The position numbers were made by a program, and so were the translations under genes. Shown piece after piece: positions 25,853-35,008 of a stretch of DNA of 64,000 nucleotides. The DNA is from Paenibacillus sp. FSL R7-0273. GTDB taxonomy: Bacteria > Bacillota > Bacilli > Paenibacillales > Paenibacillaceae. How positions within the stretch are numbered: position 1 is the first letter of the stretch; every line of letters begins with the position of its first letter. Where the stretch lies: positions 3,297,501 through 3,361,500 of the forward strand of contig NZ_CP009283.1 of the NCBI RefSeq assembly GCF_000758625.1. The letters are read 5' to 3'. The notes under the pieces were generated by a model. The model ran no database searches. It was not told the origin of the DNA and saw only the letters and a list, made by a program, of their open reading frames with translations.

Positions 25853-26695
25853 ATGCTAGAGCGTAAATCTACCTACAGCATCGGAAATGTGCCTGCAGGC
25901 TTTCAGACAGAGGTTGAGCGGTTAAAGGCTCAGGCGGTCATGGGATGGGACAAGGAGTTCCGTAATCTGCAGTGGTACGGCTTGCAAAACGGCATGCGTG
26001 TGCTTGAAGTGGGCAGCGGCCCGGGATTTATAACCGAGCAGTTGGTCCACAGTCTTCCGGATTGTGAAGTAACCGCACTGGAATATGATAAAACCTTACT
26101 GGATGAAGCAGAGCGGCGGATTGTCCCTCCTCCTGCATCCCGGCTGGAATTCGTTCATGGCTCGGTCTATGAGACCGGGCTGGCGGACAATACATACGAT
26201 TTTGTGATAGCGAGACTGCTGTTCCTTCATTTACATAACCCGCTGGATGCGGCGAGGGAAATTTACAGAGTGCTTAAACCGGGCGGCAGGCTGGTCATAA
26301 TCGATATAGATGACGGCATATTCGGAGCGGTTAATCCGGACAGTGCGGTACTGCCTGCCGTAATACGTAAGCTGGCTGCCCATCAGGCGGCCAAAGGCGG
26401 CAACCGGTATGTCGGAAGGACGCTGCCGCGGCTGCTTACGGAATCCGGCTTTTGCGATGTGGATATGGATGCCGTCGTCCAGCATAGTGATCTGCACGGC
26501 ATTGAAGGCTTCAGGCAGCAGTTTAACATTAACCGGTATACACCTTTTTATAAGAACGGTATGCTCAGCACAGAAGAATTTGAGCAGCTCAGCAGGTTAT
26601 CAGAGGCGATTAACAGCTCACCTGAGGCCTATGCGATGATGACCTTTCTGATGGCCTGCGGCCGCAAACCCGGCCATTCTGAGTCTGAGGCTTGA
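25853..26695 (+). CDS. Class I SAM-dependent methyltransferase
   Basis: A 280-residue methyltransferase of unknown substrate. The SAM-binding motif LEVGSGPGFITEQL is near residue 55, followed by the acidic residue of strand 2 (TALEYD), and motif II-like RVLKPGGRLVIIDID near 150. The fold resembles UbiE/small-molecule methyltransferases. ATG 25853 is preferred with GGAGGTGG eight bases upstream; GTG 25841 lies inside that site. Confidence 0.85.
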   Translation: MLERKSTYSIGNVPAGFQTEVERLKAQAVMGWDKEFRNLQWYGLQNGMRVLEVGSGPGFITEQLVHSLPDCEVTALEYDKTLLDEAERRIVPPPASRLEFVHGSVYETGLADNTYDFVIARLLFLHLHNPLDAAREIYRVLKPGGRLVIIDIDDGIFGAVNPDSAVLPAVIRKLAAHQAAKGGNRYVGRTLPRLLTESGFCDVDMDAVVQHSDLHGIEGFRQQFNINRYTPFYKNGMLSTEEFEQLSRLSEAINSSPEAYAMMTFLMACGRKPGHSESEA

Positions 26696-26758
26696 AATCC
26701 GGGGCGGCATCGTTCAAGATAAAGTGAACTATAAACAGTAACAGTAATGGAGACAACG

Positions 26759-29254
26759 ATGAAACAGCTTCCGATAATGCAGGTGCTTCCTGACCTGAAA
26801 AAAATACTCAGCAGCAGCACAGCCGCTGTGCTGATTGCCGAGCCCGGTGCGGGGAAAACGACGGGGACACCGCCGGCCTTTCTGGACGAGCCGTGGATGA
26901 CAGGTAAAACGATACTGATGCTGGAGCCAAGAAGGCTGGCGGCACGCTCAGCCGCTGTCTATATGGCAGCTTGCCTGGGTGAGCAGGTAGGACAGACGGT
27001 CGGCTACCGGATGCGGATGGACAGCAAGGTAAGCAGGCAGACTCGGATTACCGTGGTTACTGAGGGTGTTCTGACACGGATGCTGCAAAGTGACCCGGAG
27101 CTAAGCGGTGTCGGGCTGGTGATTTTTGACGAATTCCATGAGCGGAGCCTGCACGCCGATCTGGGGCTGGCCCTCGTGCTTGAGGCGCAGTCTGTACTGC
27201 GCGATGATCTGCGGATTCTGATTATGTCCGCTACACTGGATGCTGAGCGGGTATCCGCCCTGCTTGGCGGGGCTGCGGTGGTGAATTGTCCGGGACGGAC
27301 CTTCCCGGTTGAAACCATCTATGCCCCCTCAGGGAATAATGCCTTGCTTGAACAGTCCGCGGCCCAGGCTGTTCGCCGCGCGCTGGCGGAGCAGCCGGGA
27401 GATTGCCTGGTATTTCTCCCGGGAGAGCGGGAGATCCGGCGGACGCAGCGCGAGCTGGAGAGCGGTAGCCTGCCGTCAGGCACCGTAATCCGGCCGCTGT
27501 ACGGACAGCTCCCGCAGGCGATGCAGGATGCTGCTGTAGCTGCCGCAGTGCCCGGCGAGCGCAAGGTTGTGCTGGCGACCTCAATCGCCGAGACCAGCTT
27601 GACGATTGAAGGCGTACGTACGGTGATTGATACCGGGCTCCGGCGTACGCAGGTGTTCTCGCCGCGGACCGGCATGCCGCGGCTTACAACGGTGCCTGTA
27701 TCCAAGGCATCGGCTGACCAGCGGCGCGGCCGGGCAGGCCGGACGGCACCCGGCGTCTGCTACAGGCTCTGGAGCAGTGAGGAGCACGCGCGGCTTCCGG
27801 ACGATAACGTGCCGGAAATGCTGGAGGCCGACCTGGCGCAGCTCGCCCTGGAGCTGGCGCTGTGGGGCGTGCGCGACCCCGCCGCGCTGCCCTGGCTGGA
27901 CCCGCCGCCTGCTGCGCCTTACGCGCAGGGCACGGCGCTGCTGCGCCAGCTCGGCGCGCTTGACGCCGGCGGCGCCATAACGCCGCACGGCCGCAGCATG
28001 GCCGCGCTTGGCGCACACCCGCGCGCCGCGCATATGCTGCTGCGCGCGGCGGCGCTTGGCGAAGCGCCGCTCGCCTGCCGGCTGGCGGCGCTGCTGCAGG
28101 AGCGGGACCTGTTCAAGGGTCCCGCGGATCAGGGCAGCGACATCACGCTCCGCGTGGAGGCGCTGCTTGCGTTTGAGCGCTCCGGCAGCAGCGGGAGCGC
28201 GGACCCGGCGGTCTTGCGCGCGGTGCAGCGCGAGAGCCGCAGTCTCCTGGCGCAGCTGCAGCTGGCGCCGGAGGCAGTGCCGCAGGACAGCGGCGCCACC
28301 GGCCTGCTGCTGTCGTTTGCCTACCCCGACCGGGTGGGGCAGAAACGCGGCGAAGGCGCGTTTCTGCTCTCCGGCGGCCGGGGGGCGGCCATGCGCGAGG
28401 GGCAGCCGCTGGCCCGCTCGCCTTACATCGTTGCCGCCGGCGTGGATGACCGCGCCGGGCAGGGCCGGATTCTGCTCGCTGCGGAGCTTGCTGAAGCAGC
28501 GCTGCTGCAGCACCATGCAGACGGCCTCACCGAGGAACGGGGTGTCTATTGGGATAAGGACAGCGGCAGCGTCAAGGCCTCCCGCCGGACGATGTTCGGT
28601 GCACTGGTACTGAAGGAGACGACACACGAACGTCCGTCCTCTGACGAGATTGAGGATGTGCTGCTGTCCGTCATTGCTGCGGAAGGACTGGATATCCTGC
28701 CCTGGGAGAAAAACACGGTTCAGCTGCGTCAGCGGATGGCCTTCATGCAGGCGGTCCGCAGTGACTGGCCGGATGTATCGGAGGAGGCTCTGCTGGGTAC
28801 GCTGGACAGCTGGCTTCGCCCTTATCTGCAGGGTATACGCAATCTGCGCGAGCTGCAGCGGCTGCCGCTGGCCAGGGCGCTGGAGGGCATGCTGGACTGG
28901 AACAGCCGTCAGACGCTGGACCGTGAAGCACCGACGCATCTCACGGTGCCGAGCGGGTCGCGGGTGCCGCTTGACTACGGGAATACCGGAGCCCCCGTCC
29001 TGGCGGTAAGGCTGCAGGAAATGTTCGGACAGGCGGATACGCCGCGGATCGGGATGGGCAAGGTCCCCGTGCTGCTGCATTTGCTGTCACCGGCCAGACG
29101 GCCGATGCAGGTGACGGCAGATCTGGGCAGCTTCTGGCGGTCTACCTATTTTGAGGTGAAGAAGGATCTGAAGGGACGTTATCCGAAGCATTACTGGCCG
29201 GATGATCCGCTGCAGGCCATACCCACAAGCCGGACACGGCCCGGCAATAAATAA
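26759..29254 (+). CDS. hrpB: ATP-dependent helicase HrpB
   Basis: An 831-residue DEAH-box helicase of the HrpB group; the substrate is unknown though RNA is expected. It has Walker A AEPGAGKTTGTP, motif II as DEFHERS, motif III SATLDAERV, motif V ATSIAETSLTIEGV and motif VI QRRGRAGRTAPGVCYRLW, then the helicase-associated and HrpB C-terminal domains. ATG 26759 has GGAG six bases ahead; ATG 26747 overlaps that site. The stretch 27840-28480 is clearly more GC- and Ala-rich than its flanks, but the frame stays intact. Confidence 0.93.
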   Translation: MKQLPIMQVLPDLKKILSSSTAAVLIAEPGAGKTTGTPPAFLDEPWMTGKTILMLEPRRLAARSAAVYMAACLGEQVGQTVGYRMRMDSKVSRQTRITVVTEGVLTRMLQSDPELSGVGLVIFDEFHERSLHADLGLALVLEAQSVLRDDLRILIMSATLDAERVSALLGGAAVVNCPGRTFPVETIYAPSGNNALLEQSAAQAVRRALAEQPGDCLVFLPGEREIRRTQRELESGSLPSGTVIRPLYGQLPQAMQDAAVAAAVPGERKVVLATSIAETSLTIEGVRTVIDTGLRRTQVFSPRTGMPRLTTVPVSKASADQRRGRAGRTAPGVCYRLWSSEEHARLPDDNVPEMLEADLAQLALELALWGVRDPAALPWLDPPPAAPYAQGTALLRQLGALDAGGAITPHGRSMAALGAHPRAAHMLLRAAALGEAPLACRLAALLQERDLFKGPADQGSDITLRVEALLAFERSGSSGSADPAVLRAVQRESRSLLAQLQLAPEAVPQDSGATGLLLSFAYPDRVGQKRGEGAFLLSGGRGAAMREGQPLARSPYIVAAGVDDRAGQGRILLAAELAEAALLQHHADGLTEERGVYWDKDSGSVKASRRTMFGALVLKETTHERPSSDEIEDVLLSVIAAEGLDILPWEKNTVQLRQRMAFMQAVRSDWPDVSEEALLGTLDSWLRPYLQGIRNLRELQRLPLARALEGMLDWNSRQTLDREAPTHLTVPSGSRVPLDYGNTGAPVLAVRLQEMFGQADTPRIGMGKVPVLLHLLSPARRPMQVTADLGSFWRSTYFEVKKDLKGRYPKHYWPDDPLQAIPTSRTRPGNK

Positions 29255-29347
29255 TCACTAGCAGACGATCCTCCTGCCCCGCCCTGTTTGACAGAACGTT
29301 ATTGGGGTAATAATACTGCGAACGACAATTACGAAGGAGGGCTTCAA

Positions 29348-30007
29348 GTGACTACCAAAAAAATCGTAGGAATCTTTGATACGGAACAAGAAGCGACCAG
29401 AGCAATTGAGGATCTGCAGAACCGGGGGATCAGCAACGACGAAATCTCCATTATTACCAGAGACCGTGATGAATTACAGAGCATTTCTGAAGATACAGGA
29501 ACGATGGCGCCGGAAGGTGTGGCAACCGGGGCGGCAACGGGCGGTGTAGTCGGCGGGGTGGCCGGGCTGCTTGCCGGAATAGGTGCCTTGGCTATACCGG
29601 GTATCGGACCTATTCTCGCTGCAGGGCCTATCGTAGCTACGCTGACCGGAGCGGCTATCGGTGCAGGCGCAGGGGGCCTGGTCGGCGGCCTGATCGGACT
29701 TGGTATTCCGGAGGAAGAGGCGCGCGAGTATGAGGGTTACGTCGACAACGGGAAAATCCTTGTCCTGGTCGATGACAACGGAAGAGGAAATTCCATTCAT
29801 GATGTCTTCCGCGGCAACCGTTCCTTGAACGCCAGCCGTTACGACACCCTTTATAATGCCGATACAGCCGGAGACAGACTGGCAGACAGAGGAACCGCTA
29901 ACCCTGACCTTACTCTGGAAGACACGACAGTAGGGAACACGAGGGGGAACCGGGGATCGATGAATGCCGACCGCGACCCGGATCTTTACAACCGTGACCG
30001 TTTATAA
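29348..30007 (+). CDS. General stress protein, YflT / GsiB-17M type
   Basis: A 219-residue protein with an N-terminal YflT-type domain (KKIVGIFDTEQEATRAIEDLQNRGISNDEISIITRD), a long Gly/Ala-rich hydrophobic middle (GAATGGVVGGVAGLLAGIGALAIPGIGPILAAGP) that may enter membranes, and a polar Asn/Asp/Arg-rich tail. Proteins of this type are stress-induced in Bacillus. GTG 29348 follows GAAGGAGGG at eight bases. It ends before a good terminator. Confidence 0.82.
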   Translation: MTTKKIVGIFDTEQEATRAIEDLQNRGISNDEISIITRDRDELQSISEDTGTMAPEGVATGAATGGVVGGVAGLLAGIGALAIPGIGPILAAGPIVATLTGAAIGAGAGGLVGGLIGLGIPEEEAREYEGYVDNGKILVLVDDNGRGNSIHDVFRGNRSLNASRYDTLYNADTAGDRLADRGTANPDLTLEDTTVGNTRGNRGSMNADRDPDLYNRDRL

Positions 30008-30387
30008 TTAATGTCAAGTCATTCGAAACAACGCTAACTGACCTGTGCATAACCAAATACAACACAGCTTCAAGACTGCATTTCCGGCCTCAACAGCCGG
30101 GGATGCAGTCTTTTTTGTGCTGCTGAAATGTAAATCAGGCATACAAGCGGAAATATGCCTCAATTTACAATATTTAAACATATGAAAAATTCACAATAAT
30201 AAAGCCATAAAATCCAGCTCCCCAGATACACAGCAAATATCCCGCCCATTCTGCTCCCTTAAACCACCAAAAGACGAAAAAGGAGGGCGGACAGGGCACA
30301 GATCAGTGCAGCGCCGGATTCAGATTGTGAAATATGGTAAACAGGCATTATACTAGAGTCATATGGATAATCATCAGGAGGGATACA
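30008..30387. other. Intergenic stretch before the RTP homologue
   Basis: It contains the stress-gene terminator (30074-30116) and the block 30172-30230 that resembles 19904-19960. I looked for Bacillus-type Ter sites (ACTATGTACTAAAT-like) and saw none. No gene is supported. Confidence 0.55.
30074..30116 (+). terminator. Terminator after the stress-protein gene
   Basis: GACTGCAT...CCGGC pairs with GCCGG...ATGCAGTC (30103-30110) and is followed by six or more T residues. Confidence 0.85.
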
Positions 30388-30747
30388 ATGGCATTCATGA
30401 TTGCCCAGCGGGCTTTTATCAAGGTGTACCTGATTACATTGGTAGAACAGCATAAGGGGTACGGCTATCAGATGCTGGAGGACCTGCGGAGGGATTTCAA
30501 AGCCCACGGGTATTCCCCGCCCCAGAGTGAGGTATATCGTGCTCTGCATGAGCTTGTACAGCAGGGAATCCTGTACCGGACCAAGCAGCTTAAGGGGAAT
30601 GATCCAAAGGTCGACTTCCAGGAGATTGTCCTGTATCACTTTACTGCAGACGGGGAAGAAAAGGCCAGGCTGTACAAAAAACAGGTAAAAACAGATCTGG
30701 ACCGCTGCCTAGGTATCCTAAACAAAGCGGTCGCAGATAATTACTAG
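30388..30747 (+). CDS. rtp: Replication termination protein (RTP) homologue
   Basis: A 119-residue winged-helix protein that closely follows Bacillus subtilis RTP as I recall it: QRAFIKVYLIT, EVYRALHELVQQGIL, EIVLYHF, ARLYKKQ and LDRC match the RTP text QRAFLKLYMIT, EVYRSLHELLDDGIL, EVVLYQF, AKLYKKQ and LDRC. RTP is a dimer that binds Ter sites and stops replication forks. ATG 30388 has CAGGAGGG upstream. It could instead act as a PadR-like regulator, since the folds are related. The N-terminus is shorter than in Bacillus by a few residues. It converges on the YteA-like gene. Confidence 0.8.
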   Translation: MAFMIAQRAFIKVYLITLVEQHKGYGYQMLEDLRRDFKAHGYSPPQSEVYRALHELVQQGILYRTKQLKGNDPKVDFQEIVLYHFTADGEEKARLYKKQVKTDLDRCLGILNKAVADNY

Positions 30748-30775
30748 CTTCTATTTATAGATTTCCAGCTTCAGC

Positions 30776-31339
30776 TCAGGAATCCTGTTCTTCCTTGTCC
30801 TGGCCCGGCGGTGTGACCGGAGAGCTCGCGCTCCCGTAATCCTCAACGGAATCCCAGGCATCGGCGTCATCGAACCGGCCGCTGTGCTCCTGCCGGCCCT
30901 GTCCGGCCCCGGCAGGCGGAGGGGTCATGACCTCTTCTTCAACGGGGCGTTCATCCGCAGGCTGGCGTTCCGGCACATGATTAACCGCATAAGGTGTAAA
31001 GGGGATCGCCTCAAGCCGCTCATACGGAATTTCTTCTTTACTGATTACACAAATTCCGTAGGTACCGTCTTCCATCCGCTGCAGGGCGGCTTCAATATCG
31101 TTCAGCTCATCTCTGAGCGCGTTGTTGATCCCGAGATCCCGGCTTCGTTCAAAGGTTTCGGTGCCTGAATCTGCAGGGTGGTTATCGACGGTGGAAAGCT
31201 CACCGGTAGATTCCCGGAGCGAGTCGCCAAGCAGGCTGTTTTCTTCACCATTATCTGTAAAATGCTGCTCCAGCTCCTGTCTGCGCTCCTCCAGGGATGC
31301 CTTGAGTGAATCAAGCTGTGCATCGGTTAAGTGGCTCAT
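30776..31339 (-). CDS. YteA-family TraR/DksA-like protein with degenerate zinc site
   Basis: A 187-residue protein of the YteA / TraR-DksA type. The N-terminal part is a charged coiled coil (LDSLKASLEERRQELEQHF), followed by the acidic family region and the segment DGTYGICVISKEEIPYERLEAIPFTPYAVNH. In normal members this segment carries C-x2-C...C-x2-C; here only one Cys remains, so zinc binding is probably lost. The C-terminal 60 residues are Pro/Asp/Gly-rich and look disordered. Bacillus YteA-like proteins are mostly of unknown role, several linked to sporulation. Confidence 0.78.
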   Translation of the reverse strand: MSHLTDAQLDSLKASLEERRQELEQHFTDNGEENSLLGDSLRESTGELSTVDNHPADSGTETFERSRDLGINNALRDELNDIEAALQRMEDGTYGICVISKEEIPYERLEAIPFTPYAVNHVPERQPADERPVEEEVMTPPPAGAGQGRQEHSGRFDDADAWDSVEDYGSASSPVTPPGQDKEEQDS

Positions 31340-31527
31340 CGTTCATCTTCCTTTCTGCATAGAGAGTGGTTTTATTGCCGTAATCATCCTTACCCTATTC
31401 ACCGGACAGGCAATCAGAGGGATTGTGCAACCAGAAACTGCAACTTTAGTGATATTTTCAGACCGCTTTCAGCCTGATATAATGATTACTGCCAACAGAA
31501 CATAGACAACGCTTGGAGGTCACAACA

Positions 31528-31911
31528 ATGGACGAACATATGAAACGCAGACTAGATAAACAAAGAAAGCTGTTCAGCCAGCTTGGAATTACACTTGATG
31601 CACTCACGATACATGAGAAGGAATTCAGCATGAAGCTTCGCGGATATGATGCTGAAGAGGTGGACACTTTTCTGGATAGTGTAATCAAGGATTATGAACG
31701 CTTCTACGCAACCATAGCTGATTTGATGGATAAATGGCAGGAGCAGCAGCTGGAGCTGCGTGATCTGAAAGAGCAGGCGAAGACGGCTGCTGCCCCGGCA
31801 CCGGTAATCCGGGGGATCGATCCGCTGGAGCTTGAAGAGATTGTGGTCAGAATGGAGGGCAACCTGCGCCAGCTGAAGGACAGAATACCCCGCACGGAAA
31901 AATATATCTAA
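31528..31911 (+). CDS. GpsB/DivIVA-like cell division protein
   Basis: A 127-residue protein with a DivIVA/GpsB lipid-binding domain: ALTIHEKEFSMKLRGYDAEEVDTFLDSVIKDYE matches the GpsB pattern KEF..RGY..EEVD.FLD..IKDYE. A coiled coil follows, and a short C-terminal helical region (LEEIVVRMEGNLRQLKDRI) parallels the GpsB C-terminal domain. GpsB links penicillin-binding proteins to the division site. Compared with Bacillus GpsB (about 98 residues) it has a basic 15-residue N-terminal extension and a longer linker, so it may be a paralogue. ATG 31528 follows GGAGGT. Confidence 0.8.
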   Translation: MDEHMKRRLDKQRKLFSQLGITLDALTIHEKEFSMKLRGYDAEEVDTFLDSVIKDYERFYATIADLMDKWQEQQLELRDLKEQAKTAAAPAPVIRGIDPLELEEIVVRMEGNLRQLKDRIPRTEKYI

Positions 31912-32040
31912 AGAACAGGCTCCTACGGTAATGCCTGTTCTTTCATACTAGCGTCAGCAGGCAAAGGACTTGTTTGACGCTGTTTTCATTCATACATGTA
32001 TATAGAGTCCACTATATCCGGCCAGATGGAGGTTGTATCC

Positions 32041-34803
32041 GTGCTTATTAAGCAGCCTAAGAGCTTGAAAATACGCGGTAGAATTGCGCTTGGCTATGCC
32101 GTAATTCTAGTTATGCTGGGTTTGTTTCTTGTTATCGTCTCCAGCAGAATTACCGACCTGGAGAAGGAAACAGTCTATTTAAGCGATCATGATATTGAAG
32201 TACACGAGCTTACATACCGTATTGAAAAAAACGTACTCGATATGGAAACCGGACAAAGAGGCTTCTCGCTCACGGGAGATTCAAGCTATCTGGAGCCGTA
32301 TAACACCGGACTGTCCGAGTGGGCTGTGAATTACTCCAAGCTCAAAGCTCTTATAACAGATAATCCGTATCAGCTCGAAAATCTCGAAAGCATCAAACAG
32401 GATATTGAAAAATGGATTGCTGAAGCGGGAAATTATGTTGTTCAGCTGAAGCAGCGCGGCCGGGATGATGAGGTCGCACTGTATTTTCAGAATGACTCCG
32501 GTAAAGCGGTGGTGGATTCCATCCGCGCCCAGTCGGATTATTTCCGGGATAACGAGCGCCAGCTGACGAACAATCGTATTGACAAGCTTAAGGACAGCAA
32601 TCAGAAGCTGATTACTACGATGTATATCTTGTGGGCAATGGTTGCCCTATTGGCGCTGCTCATTACCTATCTGCTATCGGTGAGCATTGTGAAGCCGCTG
32701 CAGCATGTGATTCAAGCGATCAACAGCATTGCTAACGGCGGGAATATGTCCGAGCGGATCAAGGTCAAAACGATGGATGAGGTCTTTGATCTCGGTGAAG
32801 CGACCAACGGCCTGCTCGACAAGGTGCAGGTGGATCAGTGGTGTGCGGAGCAGCTTGCATCAACCTCTATTATTTTGCAGGAAACTACGGACCTTTCTGT
32901 TATGAGCAGGACCTTTATGAACAAGCTGGCAACCACCTTTGAAATCCAGTACGGGGCGATTTATACCCTGGATAATGAGGAAGAGAGCAACAGGGACGTC
33001 TACAAACGGATGTACTCCTACGCCGGGAGCATAGATGCCGAGACACCTTACGGGGCGGTAAGCATCCGTCTTGGTGAAGGGCTTGTAGGACAGTGCGCCT
33101 TGGACAGGGTGGTAATGTTTACGGGAGATCTGCCGGAGGATTATATCAGCATCAATTCCGCACTAGGACGGACTGCGCCAAAATTTGCGGTCATTGCCCC
33201 GGTTGTTTTTGAGAACAAGACACTGGCGGTGGTTGAATTTGCCTCTTTAACGAAATGGCCGGCCCATCATGTGGAATTATTGTACGAGCTGCTCAAGGCA
33301 TTGGGGGTATCCCTTAATTCCCTTATCACACGTATGGAAATACAGTCATTGTATCAGGACTCCCAGGCATTGAATGAAGAGCTTCAGGTCCAGTCCGAGG
33401 AGCTTCAGGTTCAGTCTGAAGAGCTGCAGGTGCAGACAGAAGAGCTGCAGAACCATACCAGTGAACTGATGGATCTGAACAGGGAGCTGGAGAATCAGAA
33501 ATCGGTAGCTGAAAATGCGGCAGTGGAGCTGGATAAATACAACAAGCAGCTGGAGCTGAGCTCACGCTACAAAAGCGAATTTCTCGCCAACATGTCCCAT
33601 GAGCTGCGGACTCCGCTTAACAGTATGCTGATCCTTTCACAGCTGCTGGTTGAGAACCGCAACAATACCCTTACCGGGGAAGAGCTTGAGTATGCTTCTG
33701 TTATCCATTCCTCCGGCAGCGAGCTGCTGACGATGATTAACGATATCCTGGATCTCTCCAAAGTAGAAGCCGGTAAAATGCTGGTAGAGATGGATGCGGT
33801 CAATCTTACTGAGCTTCCGGCGCTGCTTACCGGATATTTTGATAAGACGGCCGAACAGCAGCACCTGGATTTTTCAATCCGTCTAGGTGATAATGTGCCT
33901 GATCTGTTCTTCACAGATGAGCTGCGGCTGCACCAGATTCTGCGTAATTTGTTATCGAACGCCTTTAAGTTCACTGAGGAAGGATTTGTCCGCGTAGAGA
34001 TCAGCTGTACTGATTATCAGCCCGCTGAGCCGGGAACTGCTCCTGAGCAGATGCTGGCCTTTGCCGTCACCGACAGCGGGATCGGGATCTCAGAAGCTAA
34101 CCGTGAGCTCATCTTTGAAGCCTTCAGGCAGGCTGATGGCACTACGGCGCGTAAATTCGGCGGAACAGGACTCGGCTTATCGATTTCTCTTCAGCTGGCC
34201 AAGCTGCTGGGCGGTTATATCACCCTGGAGAGCCAAGAAGGGAAGGGAAGCACCTTTACCTTGTATCTCCCGTATCTGCAGGAGGAGTCGGATCTTGCCC
34301 AGATCCCGCTTGGATCATGGTATCCGGCGGCGGCCACAATAGAGCGGAATGAACCGCCAGACTATCTGGAGGAGCAGGCTCTCAATGACAGTATGCTGTT
34401 CCAAAAGGAATATGAAAAGCTGCATGGCCGGACCGTGCTGATCGTAGATGATGATCTGCGCAATATCTATGCGCTTGAGAGCGGGTTTGTCCCTTATGGA
34501 ATGAACATTCTTACAGCCCAGAACGGCTATGAGTGCCTGCAGATTGTCCGGGAACAGCCTGAGCTTGATATCGTACTGCTGGATATCATGATGCCGAACC
34601 TGGACGGCTATGACACCCTTTCCATTATCCGTGAGGAGCTGCTGCTGCGGGAGCTCCCGATTATCGCCGTATCGGCGAAAACCATGAAGGAAGACAGGGA
34701 GAAGTGTCTTGCTGCCGGGGCCAGTGATTTTATCAGCAAACCAGTGGTGCTTCAGGATGTCGTTACACGGATGTGCAGGCTGATCGGACCGCCGCTCAGG
34801 TAG
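32041..34803 (+). CDS. Hybrid sensor histidine kinase with CHASE3, HAMP, GAF and receiver domains
   Basis: A 920-residue hybrid kinase. Order: transmembrane helix (about 15-35), CHASE3 sensor (ETGQRGFSLTGDSSYLEPY), second helix near 200, HAMP, GAF-like domain (about 270-430), a heptad coiled coil EELQVQS repeated four times, the HisKA box with His in SHELRTPLNS, ATPase motifs (NLLSNAFKF, DSGIGIS, GGTGLGLSI), and a C-terminal receiver with Asp in VLLDIMMPNLDG and Lys in FISKP. GTG 32041 follows GGAGGT; ATG 31996 lacks one. No separate response regulator is adjacent, so the output partner is unknown. Confidence 0.9.
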   Translation: MLIKQPKSLKIRGRIALGYAVILVMLGLFLVIVSSRITDLEKETVYLSDHDIEVHELTYRIEKNVLDMETGQRGFSLTGDSSYLEPYNTGLSEWAVNYSKLKALITDNPYQLENLESIKQDIEKWIAEAGNYVVQLKQRGRDDEVALYFQNDSGKAVVDSIRAQSDYFRDNERQLTNNRIDKLKDSNQKLITTMYILWAMVALLALLITYLLSVSIVKPLQHVIQAINSIANGGNMSERIKVKTMDEVFDLGEATNGLLDKVQVDQWCAEQLASTSIILQETTDLSVMSRTFMNKLATTFEIQYGAIYTLDNEEESNRDVYKRMYSYAGSIDAETPYGAVSIRLGEGLVGQCALDRVVMFTGDLPEDYISINSALGRTAPKFAVIAPVVFENKTLAVVEFASLTKWPAHHVELLYELLKALGVSLNSLITRMEIQSLYQDSQALNEELQVQSEELQVQSEELQVQTEELQNHTSELMDLNRELENQKSVAENAAVELDKYNKQLELSSRYKSEFLANMSHELRTPLNSMLILSQLLVENRNNTLTGEELEYASVIHSSGSELLTMINDILDLSKVEAGKMLVEMDAVNLTELPALLTGYFDKTAEQQHLDFSIRLGDNVPDLFFTDELRLHQILRNLLSNAFKFTEEGFVRVEISCTDYQPAEPGTAPEQMLAFAVTDSGIGISEANRELIFEAFRQADGTTARKFGGTGLGLSISLQLAKLLGGYITLESQEGKGSTFTLYLPYLQEESDLAQIPLGSWYPAAATIERNEPPDYLEEQALNDSMLFQKEYEKLHGRTVLIVDDDLRNIYALESGFVPYGMNILTAQNGYECLQIVREQPELDIVLLDIMMPNLDGYDTLSIIREELLLRELPIIAVSAKTMKEDREKCLAAGASDFISKPVVLQDVVTRMCRLIGPPLR

Positions 34804-34838
34804 CAGCCGGGCAAAACTTGACTTTTCTAAAATTACCA

Positions 34839-34867
34839 TTGACGAAAATTTAGCTATGATTTATGAT
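34839..34867 (+). promoter_or_regulatory. Promoter of the glcT-PTS operon
   Basis: TTGACG (34839-34844) and TATGAT (34862-34867) are 17 bases apart, about 30 bases ahead of the antiterminator leader. Confidence 0.75.
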
Positions 34868-34899
34868 AGGCTCATAAATGATCATTTATAACAAACGGC

Positions 34900-34969
34900 G
34901 TGTTACCTATTAAGGGCATGAGCCAAGGATTGTCTTCATTTTTATATGAGACGGTTCTTGGCTTTTTTT
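34900..34969 (+). promoter_or_regulatory. RAT antiterminator site overlapping a terminator (GlcT target)
   Basis: A sequence like the GlcT-class RNA antiterminator, GTGTTACC...GGGCATGAGCC (34900-34925), overlaps the left arm of a terminator whose arms begin AGCCAAG (34921) and end CTTGGCT (34957-34963), followed by seven T residues. The two structures share bases and exclude each other. Binding of GlcT to the RAT would prevent termination and permit expression of the downstream PTS genes and of glcT itself. Confidence 0.75.
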
Positions 34970-35008
34970 GTTGCCAAATTTCTGAAGCTTAAGGGAAGGA
35001 GGGAGAAC

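Noticed and set aside
27840..28480. Laterally acquired segment within hrpB (high GC, Ala-rich)
   Set aside because: Helicase C-terminal and HrpB family text continues across it without frame change; GC bias within a helicase-associated domain is not enough evidence of transfer.
27581..29080. 499-codon minus-strand ORF inside hrpB
   Set aside because: A shadow ORF caused by the high GC of hrpB; the plus-strand helicase motifs are intact and the minus translation is low-complexity Arg/Ala/Gln-rich.
30334..30387. 18-residue N-terminal extension of the RTP homologue
   Set aside because: The CAGGAGGG ribosome site fits ATG 30388, and the upstream codons do not resemble the family.
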